Shown in pieces: positions 1 to 10,743 of a stretch of 64,000 nt of DNA. The translations under genes were made by a program, and so were the position numbers. The notes under the pieces are model-generated. The model saw nothing but the letters and a program-made list of their open reading frames with translations, ran no database searches and had not been told where the DNA came from. The stretch's first letter is position 1; every line of letters begins with the position of its first letter. The DNA is from Tetradesmus obliquus (taxonomy: Eukaryota; Chlorophyta; Chlorophyceae; Sphaeropleales; Scenedesmaceae), in contig CP126200.1 of assembly GCA_030272155.1 (NCBI GenBank), forward strand, positions 4,836,001 to 4,900,000. Reading direction: 5' to 3'.

Positions 1-214
1 CTTCATGTTTCTCGATGCCGCAGTGTGGCGCTTTGTTGCAGGGTGCATGCAGCAGAACCACCTGTCTTGCTAAAGCACACTGCGAGTATGTGCAGTGGTG
101 TAGCCTGCAGCACTCGATTAGCCAAGCACAATGCTGCTGCTGCGGTGTCGCACAAACATTGCCACTTGTTCGGACGTGGTGCAACGCTGCTGGTGCTGTC
201 TATGTGTTGCGCAG

Positions 215-823
215 GTTGGCAAGTTTGACTCCACAAGCCTTACCACATTTGCTGGTGCCAACAATGAGCTGGTGAGACAGCATTTATCTTGGATGTAAAA
301 TAATCAGAAAAACGGCTCTGCAGATGCTTCCAATACAACTGTTAGATCACCGAGCATTCTCCGCTTGTATCAGTCACAAAGGGCTCCTTGCATGCTAGAA
401 ACACATGTGCTGAACCACTGAGCGGCCATCAACGGCCAATTGGCACATTGCTGTGTCGGCTGCGACAGATTGCAGTGCTTGAACAACAGCAGCGGCAGCT
501 TGAATAACAGCGCTTGCACAGCAGCAGCAAACAGCAGTGTGCTGCAGCAAGCAAGCCCAGTGGTGCGCTGCAGCAGCAGCCCATGCAACCAGCGCATCTG
601 TAGCACAAAGGCACGCCGCAGTATCCTGTTCAACTGATGCTGCGGTGCACCTACATGCACACACTCCTGAGGCAGCCCGGTGCGGCGCAGCGGCTTGTAG
701 GCAGCCCCTATGGCAAACAGTTGTAAACAAGCAAGTGGTTGTCAGCGGCCCAGGCAGCGGTACGTAAGGAGCCTTAGACGAACGTGAAGTCCTTAACAAG
801 GATGACAAACAGTTTGCACGCCT

Positions 824-879
<56 letters not shown>

Positions 880-1161
880 CATTTCCCCATGCCCGCCATG
901 CTCCTGCTCCTGCTGCAGCAATACATGGGCACATTCGCTGTTGAGCTGGGACCCAATGGGGATGATGCCATTTTCATTATGAACGCTCTGGACCGTGCCA
1001 ACTTCATTCAAGAGCCCACTGACTTTGAAATGGCGATTGTGGGAGGCACGGGGCGCTACAAGGGTGCCACTGGGGAGTCTATCCACAGCGGCACTGAAGT
1101 GACCCAGCCAGGCAATGTGTATGTGGCTGAGGTTGCGGTGCCGAGGTTCAAGCGCTTCTAA
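215..1161 (+). CDS. Dirigent/allene-oxide-cyclase-like protein, last two exons (5' part not found)
   Basis: Two exons fit: 215-271 (after GCAG, donor CTG|GTGAGA) and 919-1161 (after CTGCAG), joined in phase 0 and ending in TAA. The second exon reads YMGTFAVELGPNG, then EMAIVGGTGRYKGATGE, then VAEVAVPRFKRF and stop. The VGGTGRYKGATG stretch matches the signature of the small beta-barrel shared by dirigent proteins and allene oxide cyclases (VVGGTGxFxxARG in plants). Family knowledge suggests a secreted or plastid barrel protein; the substrate cannot be inferred. The intron carries a (CTG)17 run. The first exon(s) with the start codon were not found and may lie left of the window. Family assignment is moderate; the exon calls themselves are good. 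Confidence 0.5.
829..879 (+). repeat. (CTG)17 microsatellite
   Basis: About 17 uninterrupted CTG triplets lie in the intron about 40 bases before the acceptor of the second exon of the dirigent-like gene. All six frames stay open across it, so the poly-Cys and poly-Ala readings there carry no coding evidence. Confidence 0.95.
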
Positions 1162-3489
1162 ATGCTTCATGTTCGGCAGCTTGTCGACCTGAACGAGCTC
1201 AGGGTGAATGTGCACCAGGGAGCGTTCCCCTGGCTCTACTTCTGTGGCGATTGGGCTGGAGCTGGCATTTGGTGTATGAATGATGTGCGAATGATGTGAT
1301 GTGAGCGCTTTGATGTGTGAATGATTTCATTTGTCTGTTGATAGGGATGACTCAGAGTGGCGTAGCAAATTTGCTTGGATTATTGGGATCGCTCCCAGGT
1401 GGAGATGACTTGCTGTCTGTTATCCATTCTGAGGCTGTGATCTGGAGTAGAATGACAAATGTAAACAGTATACAGTGAATGCACAGTCACGCAACTTCTG
1501 GAGTGTGTCGTGATAGGGATTTGCTACAGCTTGTTGCATGCTGCTGCTGACCCCTGATGCTGTGCTGCAGCTGCGCCTGCTGCTTTGCAGCACATGTGTG
1601 ACTGTTATCAGCTTTGTCAGCCGTCAGCACACCCATCCTCGTGTTGTTGACCCCTGATTCTGTGCTGCAGCTGCGCCTGCAGCTTTGAAGCACTTGTGCC
1701 ACTGTTCTCAGCTGTGCCGGCACACCCACCCTCATGTTGTGGGGTGCTGCAGCTTGCTCAACGTATGCTTGCACAGTTGGTGTGCCTGGCCTCATGAACC
1801 TGATCTGCAGCGTGTACCGCTGTCATGCATGTTGCCTGCTGGAAACATCATCCCAGGAAAGCACCCCTCAGTGTGACCGTAGCAGGGGAGCATGTCAGCC
1901 TGCGCATCAATCGCGCCAGATTTGATTATGATTTTGATGATCTATAAGTCCTACGTTGCGCTGCTGCATGTGCAGCTGTCGCCAATGCACCAAGCCAAAA
2001 TAAAACGGGCGGTGTCACCCCTGTGCTATCTTGTGTTGGTAGTCGTCTCATGTGCAGCGGTGATGTTTGCTTCCAGCCACCTGTTGATCGCATCTGATTT
2101 GCTGTGATGTTGGGCCATGTGTTTGTCTGCTTGCTTGTTTCAGCAGCCGTCCTGCCATTGGGTGCCTTGCATGATGACTCTGTGGCACCCACTGTATGCA
2201 TGCATCTTACCGTAAGATGATCTTACTAAGACCGTGATGTTTGGATATGATGCACGCATGCCATGCAGTGCTTTGCTATCAGCAGGAGCCCGGCTTTCAT
2301 CACCGGGGCTCGTGAGGAGATCACCAATGCGCGACAACATTGAGCCAGTTCTGTTTTCTTTGTGTTCGGGTGTTGCTTCCACTTCAGCTCCAGCGCTGCA
2401 GCCGGACAACCATGATGGCATTGCTACTGCCATTGGCATGTGACATGCGGTACTATTAATGCTAGCTGCACGTGTGAGTTGCATGTCTGTGTTGATGTTC
2501 ACAGAGAGTTTGCCAAAGCTGGCAGATGATGCGTCATGCATTCAAAATGCAGCAGAATCTGCTTTTGCAGCTGTGCGTGTGTGTGTTCAGTCTCCCTGCT
2601 GCCTGCAGTGGCAGTCACTGGCACGTCATGACGAGATGTTTGGTCAGTGCACTGAGTGCGCACTCATCATGAGCCAGCAAGGCAATAATGGCGTTGATGC
2701 TATGGCTTGATGGAATGTCTTGATGGTAACATGATTGTTCCTATTTGATAGGAAGATGGGGATGATGAGCCAGAAAGGCAATAAGTTACAGCAAGCGTCA
2801 TGCGCGCCCCCTCGCAACCAACAGATACACCATGGTGTATGGCCAGACCTGACGACACCAGCAGCCTTAGGAAGCCAACAGTACCAAGGATTGTCACTTA
2901 GCCAGGTCCTATGAGAGTAAGCCTGCCAGTGCAACTCTTTGTACTGCCAGTGGTGGCACTGCCAAATCATTTGGTGGTGCCATGATGGCAATTGCCATCA
3001 CTTAAGTAACTACTTGAACTTATTGAATGCCAGCCTACGTAGCGCTGCAGCAGCTGGCTCAGTCAACTGCCGGCATGACATCGCAAATCGATTTCATGAA
3101 CGTTTATGGATGCATTTTCGTGGCGTATCTCACTGCGACCGTACGGGACTTCATGAATGCTGATCGGCTGCAGCACATGATGTGCACATGCTGCCACGTG
3201 GCACCTGACCACAGTCAGATGAGGCTCTGATCAGCCCCCATTTCATTCAACAGGAAGTGTAATTAATACATTTTAACAATGCTGTCACCTTTTAGGGTCA
3301 CGTTCTAGAAGACATATGTTCGTCGGTCCGCACTGAGCCCCACAATCTTGTTCCTGATGCCCTTCTTGCTCCCACCTTGAAAGTCCTTCAACAATACGTA
3401 TTACAGTGCGTAGATATTGTATTACGTTTCAAACTCCAACGTCACTCGTGTCACCAGCCACCAGGTGACCCAGCGAGAACTTTGCCAGC
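1162..3489. other. Intergenic region, no supported gene
   Basis: No reading frame here shows a recognisable domain or consistent splice structure. It contains an imperfect direct repeat of about 48 bases (about 1546-1592 and 1644-1690, each with the core GACCCCTGAT then CTGTGCTGCAGCTGCGCCTG). The open frames at 2140-2541 (-) and 2234-2443 (+) are mutual shadows without recognisable content. Confidence 0.5.
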
Positions 3490-3747
3490 ATGGCGCCACG
3501 CGGCCTCTGCACGCTGCTATGCGTGGCGTTCCTAATAGGAACGCTGTCAGGGACGTCCGCACAGGACGTCAACCACGGCAAGCCACGTGAACCCCCTGTG
3601 GGCTCCCTCAGCAAGTTCAACCCGACCACCATGCACTACGAGCCTGTGAGAGCAACAATGCGTCCCTTAATTGTTCAAATGATCTACATTGTGGATGTGT
3701 GCCAGCATCATCTCATAAGTGCACCCTTGCTTGGCACTGGGCACCAT

Positions 3748-3818
<71 letters not shown>

Positions 3819-4183
3819 GCAAGCGGCAAGGCACTGCCTGGCAGAAGATCAAACCGTGCTGCTATAACTGCAGCTGAGCAGCCTGAGCAATGCTAATGAC
3901 ATTGATGCAGGCTGTTCTGCTGCTATCGCCATACCATGCACTCTCCACACGTCGTGCACAAGGGTATGCATTGCCACTGCACATGCGCCGTGCTGCATTG
4001 AGCTGAACCGACCACTAACATCTACAGGACCCTGGCTGTGCAGGTAAACTCGACAGCAGGTACACCTACTACCGCATCAAAATCAACCTCAACGAAACCT
4101 TCAGTGACATTTCCAGGCCGGACCCCAATGAGCCCCACCTGATGCTCTCCCAGGGACCTGTCGTCCTTGAGAGCAAAGCCTGA
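3490..4183 (+). CDS. Small secreted protein, two exons, 103 aa
   Basis: Exon 1 is 3490-3645 (ATG to donor CCT|GTGAGA) and exon 2 is 4028-4183 (after CTACAG, ending TGA). Each is 156 nt, so the junction is phase 0. The protein starts with a basic residue and a hydrophobic run (MAPRGLCTLLCVAFLIG), a typical cleavable signal peptide ending near TSA. The mature part contains RYTYYRIKINLNETFSDIS, with one N-glycosylation sequon (NET), and ends GPVVLESKA. I do not recognise the family. It sits downstream of the dirigent-like gene on the same strand and could be a diverged relative, but I see no clear similarity. Its intron holds a (CAG)23 run. The stop is 3 bases from the stop of the convergent neighbour. 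Confidence 0.55.
3749..3817 (+). repeat. (CAG)23 microsatellite in intron
   Basis: A near-perfect run of about 23 CAG triplets sits in the intron of the small secreted-protein gene. It reads as poly-Gln, poly-Ser or poly-Ala by frame and lies outside the spliced coding sequence. Confidence 0.95.
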
Positions 4184-4186
4184 CAC

Positions 4187-4447
4187 TTAGTGAATGCTCC
4201 AAGTTTGGCCGGGGTGCTCTTGCTGTTCTGCTGCTGTTGTCCTCTGACGCACAGGCTGCACAATGCCCAAGGCAGCAGAGATCCGCGAATGACAGTCTTG
4301 GAGAACTGTTTTGTTAGTTCCTAGCTCTTCCTGCAGCGTTTCAATCTGCCCTCGCAAGCTCTGGTTGTCAGACAACAGCTGCTCATATGCCTGTTTACTG
4401 ACAAACAGCGCGCCCTGAAACTCAACTGTCTCCACACGGGCGGACAT
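4187..4447 (-). CDS. Short coiled-coil protein, 86 aa, single exon
   Basis: An ATG at 4447 opens an 86-codon frame on the minus strand ending at 4187. The central part (SKQAYEQLLSDNQSLRGQIE followed by TLQEELGTNKTVLQDCHSRI) has regular Leu/Ile heptad spacing and charged residues, so it should form a coiled coil of about 45 residues. The tail is polar. No family is recognised; short coiled-coil proteins of this size occur as prefoldin-like or complex-subunit proteins, but there is no motif for either. It is convergent with the small secreted-protein gene, with only 3 bases between stops, so the 3' UTRs must overlap. Composition is coding-like and it lacks the triplet-repeat bias of shadow ORFs. 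Confidence 0.5.
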   Translation of the reverse strand: MSARVETVEFQGALFVSKQAYEQLLSDNQSLRGQIETLQEELGTNKTVLQDCHSRISAALGIVQPVRQRTTAAEQQEHPGQTWSIH

Positions 4448-6559
4448 CCTTTTGCTGATTCTTGAATGTCTAACTTGATATTGATGATGTTTACTGCTTT
4501 GCCTGAGCCGCTAACGCCCCTTATTCAACCCTGCTAAACCCTCAGGGTGCAGGCTGCCCAACCGCACTGCATCTTGCCCACCGTACACCTGTTTGAACAG
4601 AATCACGATGACTCACAGTGGAAGCTCATACCAACATCTATCACGCTGTTCACGTTTTGCTGGTCAGCGACTGCAGAACAGCTGCATGGGGATGTGCAAG
4701 GTCACCTTGCATATTGCCCAAGGTGGCCTTCACATGGCAGCAGTCAGCACAGGCCGTTGCGAGGGCTGCAGGCAGGCGCTGAATGTCTCATAAGGTCAAG
4801 TAACCCATTTTAGTTTGTGCTGTGTGCTCGTATGAAGCTGTAAAAACACGTAATGCAGTGCTAGGTTAGCGGCTGTCGCCCTAGGGTAACCCCACTCTGG
4901 GGCTGTAAACCTAGCTCCACAAACCTAGGCGGTAACGGCCCTGGTGCTGGTAACAGGGTCGTAGCCCAAATTTCTGCAAGCTGTTGCGTGTCAGTGCTTG
5001 CGCTTGGCAATGACAGGCCCACTTCGTTCGATTACTTCCATCTGCTTCACATGCGAAAAAACTATGATAATCCATGTTAACAGGCAGCGCTGGGAGTGCA
5101 GGAACAAGTTGCTTGCCTCTGCCAGCGTTGACAGCAACCAGCACTCAACCAGCACTTGATGCAGAAACAGCAGGAGAGAAGAAGGACTCTCTGCGTATGG
5201 TTGACATCTGCGTTCAAAGCAGCAATGTCAGCAAAGCAATGTGCCTTGCAACGCACACCTGCAAACAGCTCAGGCAAAGAGTCTGAACGCCATGAACACA
5301 ACGATATTTGCGGCATAGCGTCTGCTATTGAAACACAGCCGCCGCCCTCACCAAATGCAGCGCTTGTGCGCACAGCGCATGCCGCCATGTATGCTTGAGC
5401 ACGGCTACAGCACTTGCACAATATCATGATGTTCAATCTGTTGTGGCTCATTCTGTCTGAGATGGTGACAGGACCCACAGGTAAATATCCTCTCCCAGAA
5501 TTACGCAACTTGAGCAGGCCCATCCCAAGCCTATTGGGGGTCTTCTCTGCAAGGTCCATGCACAAGCAGCCAGTTCTCAGCCTGCAAGGTCCATGCACAA
5601 GCAGCCAGTTCTCAGCACTGAGTGCATCGAACTGCAGACAGCTCCGCGCCAGACAGGCATGTCCAACAAACGCAATGCTTCAATCCTGAATGAGTTCAAC
5701 TGTCATTGGAAGAGTCAGTGTAACAGGCCCCGCTTGAGAGCCTGCTGGGGCATGGCCACTCAGCACATGTGCTGTGTAGTGACCAACTGATACATACATG
5801 CTACATGCATCACTACGCACCATCAAACAATGCTGGACCAGGAAGCCCCCTGCCCTAGGCCCTGGTGCTGCAAGCGGGCGGTTCATGCAGGCACAGCAGT
5901 TCAGCAGCACGACCTCATGCAATAGACACACCTGTTGCATATTCAAGGGGCTGTACACACGCGCATGTGGAATGCTGCTCTGTTGCACGGAACCCAGCCA
6001 GATGGACCTCATGCAAGCATTGAAACCAGATGGACCACATGCAAGCATTGAAACCAGATGGACTACAGGCAAGCATTGAAACCAGATGGACCACATGCAA
6101 GCATTGAAACCAGACGGACCACATGCAAGCATTGAAACCAGATGGACCACATGCAAGCATTGAAACCAGATGGAAACGATGCAAGCACTGATACCAGATC
6201 GGAGGCTGATTGTACTACCCCACCCATGCATGCACCCGATGCTCTACAACACCGTCAGTCCCTGTTGCTGATAGCCACTGCAACGAGGGCAAAGGGGAGA
6301 GTTACATTGCTGCCACCCTACACCAGCTCAAGATGCTTCATTGTGCACAGCCAGCTTGCGGATGGCAATACATGCATCACATGAAACTCGAATGCAGCAC
6401 CCATCACGAGGCCGATAGTGTGTAACATTAGACAAGCAGTGTAATCTCATGCATTGCAAAGATGCTCTACATCAAAATGGCTCAGGTGCACCAACTGCGT
6501 TGGCAGCGCTGCAGCCACACGCAGCAACAACGGCATCACCTAACGTCACCCCCTGATGT
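4448..6559. other. Intergenic region with tandem repeats
   Basis: No supported gene. It holds a 36-base direct duplication (about 5545-5612, core GGTCCATGCACAAGCAGCCA) and a 28-base minisatellite at about 6002-6175. The weak ORFs here contain only repeat-derived or low-complexity sequence. Confidence 0.5.
6002..6175. repeat. 28-bp minisatellite, about 6 copies
   Basis: Six near-identical head-to-tail copies of a 28-base unit with the core GCAAGCATTGAAACCAGATG then GACCACAT. Copies differ at one or two positions (for example GACTACAG and CAGACGG). It lies 3' of the BTB-Kelch gene. The translated pattern seen in the minus frames (GFNACMWSIWFQ) is a by-product of the repeat. Confidence 0.9.
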
Positions 6560-6717
6560 TCACACAGACACGCGCGCCACCACAGGGCTTGCCCTACTAA
6601 TGCCAAATGGCATGCGCGCAATGCCGTCACTGCTCCATGCATTGGCTGCTGGGTCGTAGCTCCACACCTCTCGTACACCAGTCTGTGTGAACGCCGACTC
6701 CTGCTCATCCTCCTCTC

Positions 6718-6752
<35 letters not shown>

Positions 6753-9700
6753 GCTTCATCTGCCTCCTCATTGTCATCCCCTACTGTGCCTGCTGCCTGC
6801 CCACCCACCGCCACAACCTTCCCCTCGTATGCCACCACACTCACACCTCGTGAGTCCTTGCCAGGCCGCTGCAGCTGTGCAATGCCCTCGCGCCAGCGCC
6901 AGGTGCGCAGGTCCAGCACATCTACACGCGCCTGCTGGCCCTTAACGCCAGCCACCACCATCACGCTGTACTCATCGTATGCAGCAGCTGACAGGCTGGG
7001 ACGCGGCAAGCCTCCCCGTGGGTAGCGAGGACCTGTGAAAACATGCCGCGGGACGCAGCAGGGAAGGCATCAGCATTGTTTCAGCCACAGAGCCTGTCTC
7101 ATGCATCAGCGGAAGTTAGCTGTTGTGGACTGACATGAAAGCAGCACTCCTGCCTCTGCCAGCAGCAGCGTGACGGCCACTACACTGCACACCTCCACAC
7201 CGCCAAGAAACCGTGACAGCGCACAATAACAAGAATGAACACACACAGAAGAGCTACCTGTGAGTGCAGCGCCTGGCCACCTGCAGCCGCTTGGGTTGTT
7301 AGTCCATCTGCACAGCATGACACACACTGCAGTCACCCATCTAGGCCATGCAAAGGCGCCCTTGGCCAAGGGCGGCTGCATGGAGCTGCTAGAAACATGC
7401 AGCCTCAGACAGCGCAAGCACGCGCGCGCCGGTTGCCAGCAGCAGCCATTGATCAAGTTGCTGGAAGGCTCAGTGCGTGCAAGCCCGGTGCATGTTTGCG
7501 TGGGTTTGGTGGTACAGTTTTGGTGCGTGGTGGGCAGGGTTAAGGAAGCGTGTAACGCGTTGTCTGCACCAAGCTCGCCAGGCACAGCTGCTGCTGGCAC
7601 TAAATGCTGGTGTCTCCTGATCCAGCTTTGTCACAGTGGCTTGAAAGCGCACAGCTTTGCATCTACTTCGTAGTTTGGTCCTTATAACAGTGTTGCATAC
7701 CTGCCACTGGCAATGTCCAGCATGGCAATGCGGTCAGACATGGGCCTGTTCCTGTCTGCTTCATTCTGGTCGTCTGCAGCGGATGTGCTGTAGCCACCAA
7801 TCGACAGCAGCATGCCCTGCAGGCAGTGGAAGAGGCAGCATGCATGTCAGAGGGGTTCCAGCAAGCGCAGCTGCGCTTATCAGATGAAGGCGTGATGGCT
7901 AAATGCACAGATATACTAACGTAGCTGCATAAAACACTGCGACTGCTGCACTACTCCTTCGGCTGTGAAGGATTGCATGCAGACATCAGCAATGCACCGC
8001 CGCAGCAGTTTAAGCCGCACCTCGTGCCTGTTGCTGACAAGTGCAGAGTTGGTCAGCCGCTCTACGGATGACGGCGGGTCCGTTTCAAACCTGTGCATGC
8101 AGCAGCCACACGTTAGTAACAGCTTGAGCAACTGCGCAGCAACTTCGTGGTGACCCAGGCAGACGCAGCTGCTCTGCAGTCACCTGCTCAGGTAAGTGTG
8201 TTTGCTTTCTCAGGCAAGGAGACAGCAAGCAGTTCAAGGCAGGCGAGTCATTGGAGTCAGCAGCTAGCTGACAAAGACCGTCAGATAACATGTTAAGAAA
8301 CACTGACCATGTGTCAATGCTTGGATCGTATTTGCGCAGCGGCGTGGTAGCCCACTGTCCTGTCAGGTTCTCGCCGCCTAACATGTACAGGTGTGACTTG
8401 GCGGCAGTCATGGCAGCATCGCAGATCAATGCGAGTTAAGCTGGCGGCGGCCTGCAATCCAGATTCCTTCCCAGTTGCCGTGAGTCCGGCTGCCTCGCCG
8501 ATGGCGTGGACACCGCCGTTGACAAAGTATATCACATCTTCGCCTGCGCAGGACACACACACACATATACAGAGCGCTAGCTGCATCATTGTCTGACTGA
8601 CTCAGAGATATGGCAGTTACAGCCTTGAAAAGATGCAGTGCAGCGCTTGCTGCAGCAAGGTGTGCTGTGATGCGGAGCCTGGCTTTCAGCGTGTGCCTGG
8701 AGTCGAAAGAATCAGGCGATGCACCGCATTATGACGCTTGTGCAACAACAGCCATCATAGTATCTGCTCAACAGCTGCTGCTGCTGCTGCTGCTGCTCTG
8801 CCACACACTAGGTGCTTCATACACCAGCACGAAGACTGGATGCTGCTGTGCTGCAAATACATCCACGCCGCACAAACATGCCATATTGGATGGGGTGGGT
8901 GTCTGCGCCAGGCATGACTCACCAATGTTTGTGTACTCTGCGCGGATCACACCGGCCAGGCATGTAAGGTCAGCGGGCAGCTCTTCATGATATGCCTGCT
9001 GCTTCAGGAAGTTAGGGCGGGGGTCGTCACGCCCTGCAGCAGCAGCCGCCATAGCACAGCAGAGATTGCGCGGTGCGTCAACAACACTACAGTGTACAAC
9101 AGTGTGACTCGGCAGCAGAGCAGACTCAAAATGGAGCAAGCCGGGAGTCGATGCACACGGCAGTCTGTTGGTCAGGTGGCGCTGTATCACATGGCAAGAC
9201 ATGCTAGCTTGCCTAACATAGGGCGCAGCGTGCTGCTGGCATGCTATACCATCCCGTGCCAGCACAAAGCAGCAGAGCACTGAACTGTAAGCAGGTGCAC
9301 ACGCAGCATGTCTGGCTTAGCCAAGACTGAATGCGATGCGAAGCATCACCAGATGCCTGTACCACCAAGTCGCTGCCATGCATGCACGGCATGGCTGTTA
9401 TCAACACTGTTCCCCACCTGCCCTGTTGGCCCACCCGCGTGCAGCGCTGCTGTACATCAGCAGGCCGTACTTCTCTGCGCTGCCTGCAAAGTCCAAACAC
9501 CAGAGAGTCATGCTCAAGCACAATCTGCACACCACGTGGCTAGCAAGCATGCCTCTGGTCAGACACTCCAGCCACGCAACACACGTGCTGCACCAGCTAC
9601 CAGAGCAGCAGCCACGCGCCTTCTTGCAACACCCAACTAGCAGACAGTACACTCACAGGTCTTGCAGGTTAGTGGCAAGGTCGTAGGTAGGCACCACCAG

Positions 9701-10364
9701 GTAGTGCTGCTCTCCTGCTGCTGGCTGCAGCTGCAGCCCCAGATAGTCCAGCTGGTGCTTCACTGCAGCCAGCAGCCGGCGGTCGCCCGCAGGCAGTGCA
9801 TAGGCAGGGCCCTGCCGCAGCGCTGCAACCACTTCTGCTGCTACTGCCGCTGAGGTGTCCAGGCGCACTTCGGGGCTGCTGGGGTTGCGCTGCAGCGCGT
9901 ATTCCACCAGCTGCAGCAGCGCAGCAGGATGAAGTTTGACTGAGACAAGGTTGAACCTGAGAACAAGTCAAACGTGAGGTTTATGCTAGCTGAAAGGTGT
10001 TGGCGTGCTATTGGCACATGCAAGAGGGCTGTGCTGCAACTGGGGAGCACCAGGTGCAAGCAGGTGCATGCAGCGAAGTGAGTGAATGGTCTAACAAGCT
10101 GCACCAGATTGGAATTCTAGCTCTGCGCAGCAACGAAAACTGCTGGCTTTCACAGTCTCAAGCAAGGAAATAACAAAACGTGTGGTAAAGCAACCAATGA
10201 GCACCACAGCGCGGCAGGGTTTCATGGAGATTCGTTGAGGGTGAGGGTGAGATCACCTGTGCCAGATGCGAGTCTGCCTGGGCCAGCAGGATGCGCTTTG
10301 ACACAGTGGCTGTGAAGTCATCAGCCATGATCTTCACCCATTCATCCGACCCTTCTGCAGCCAT
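6560..10364 (-). CDS. BTB-Kelch protein (probable CUL3 substrate adaptor)
   Basis: ATG at 10364 (upstream ATG at 10418 also in frame). Exons: 10364-10257, 9956-9657, 9524-9418, 9033-8923, 8543-8308, 8090-8021, 7816-7701 and a last exon ending 6560. Phases agree from exon 2 to exon 7. Exons 1-2 give a T1/KCTD-like BTB fold (DEWVKIMADDFTATVSKRIL; LLAQADSHLAQ; KLHPAALLQLVEYAL). Later exons give Kelch blades: VIYFVNGG, KSHLYMLGGEN, KYDPSIDTW, GMLLSIGGYS, VMVVAGVKG, KVVAVGGQA, VWSYDPAANAW. BTB-Kelch proteins dock substrates onto CUL3 ubiquitin ligases. Oddities: the exon 1/exon 2 phases do not match, exon 5 changes frame by one base at about 8421-8433 (LTR to ICDAAMTAAK), and the last acceptor is unclear. 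These mean a missed micro-exon, assembly indels or early decay. A poly-Gln run (11 residues) interrupts the last blade. Confidence 0.75.
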
Positions 10365-10743
10365 TGCTGCTGTGCTTCTGCTGTTGTGTTCCTCCTGCTG
10401 CTGCTCACTGCTTTGCACAGTGGTGTTTGGTGGGATGCAATGATGCCGCGTGCGTTACGCAAGTCCGGCAGACAGAGATGACCTTCTGCGTAAACCAGGA
10501 AGCCGTCCGCGTACAAACGCTACCATTCATGCCTTGCGACACACACTCGGAAGAAGTTGATACGACGAGAGGAACCGGGTTTCGCTACAGCCCTACATTT
10601 GCAGCATGCGACGAAAGCTATCAGGTTGAATGCCAGTGTCAATTTCACAACGCATTGACCGAGCATGACCAGCATGCAGTGTGGCAAGTGAGCGCACAGC
10701 GCGGCACTCTCAGTGGCAAACTTGCCCGCAGCAGCTGACGAAG
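10365..10743. promoter_or_regulatory. Divergent promoter region between BTB-Kelch and F-box genes
   Basis: 379 bases separate the start codons of two head-to-head genes that both look like ubiquitin-ligase substrate adaptors. It must hold both 5' UTRs and promoters. I see no clear TATA box. The upstream in-frame ATG of the BTB-Kelch gene (10418) lies inside. Confidence 0.5.
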
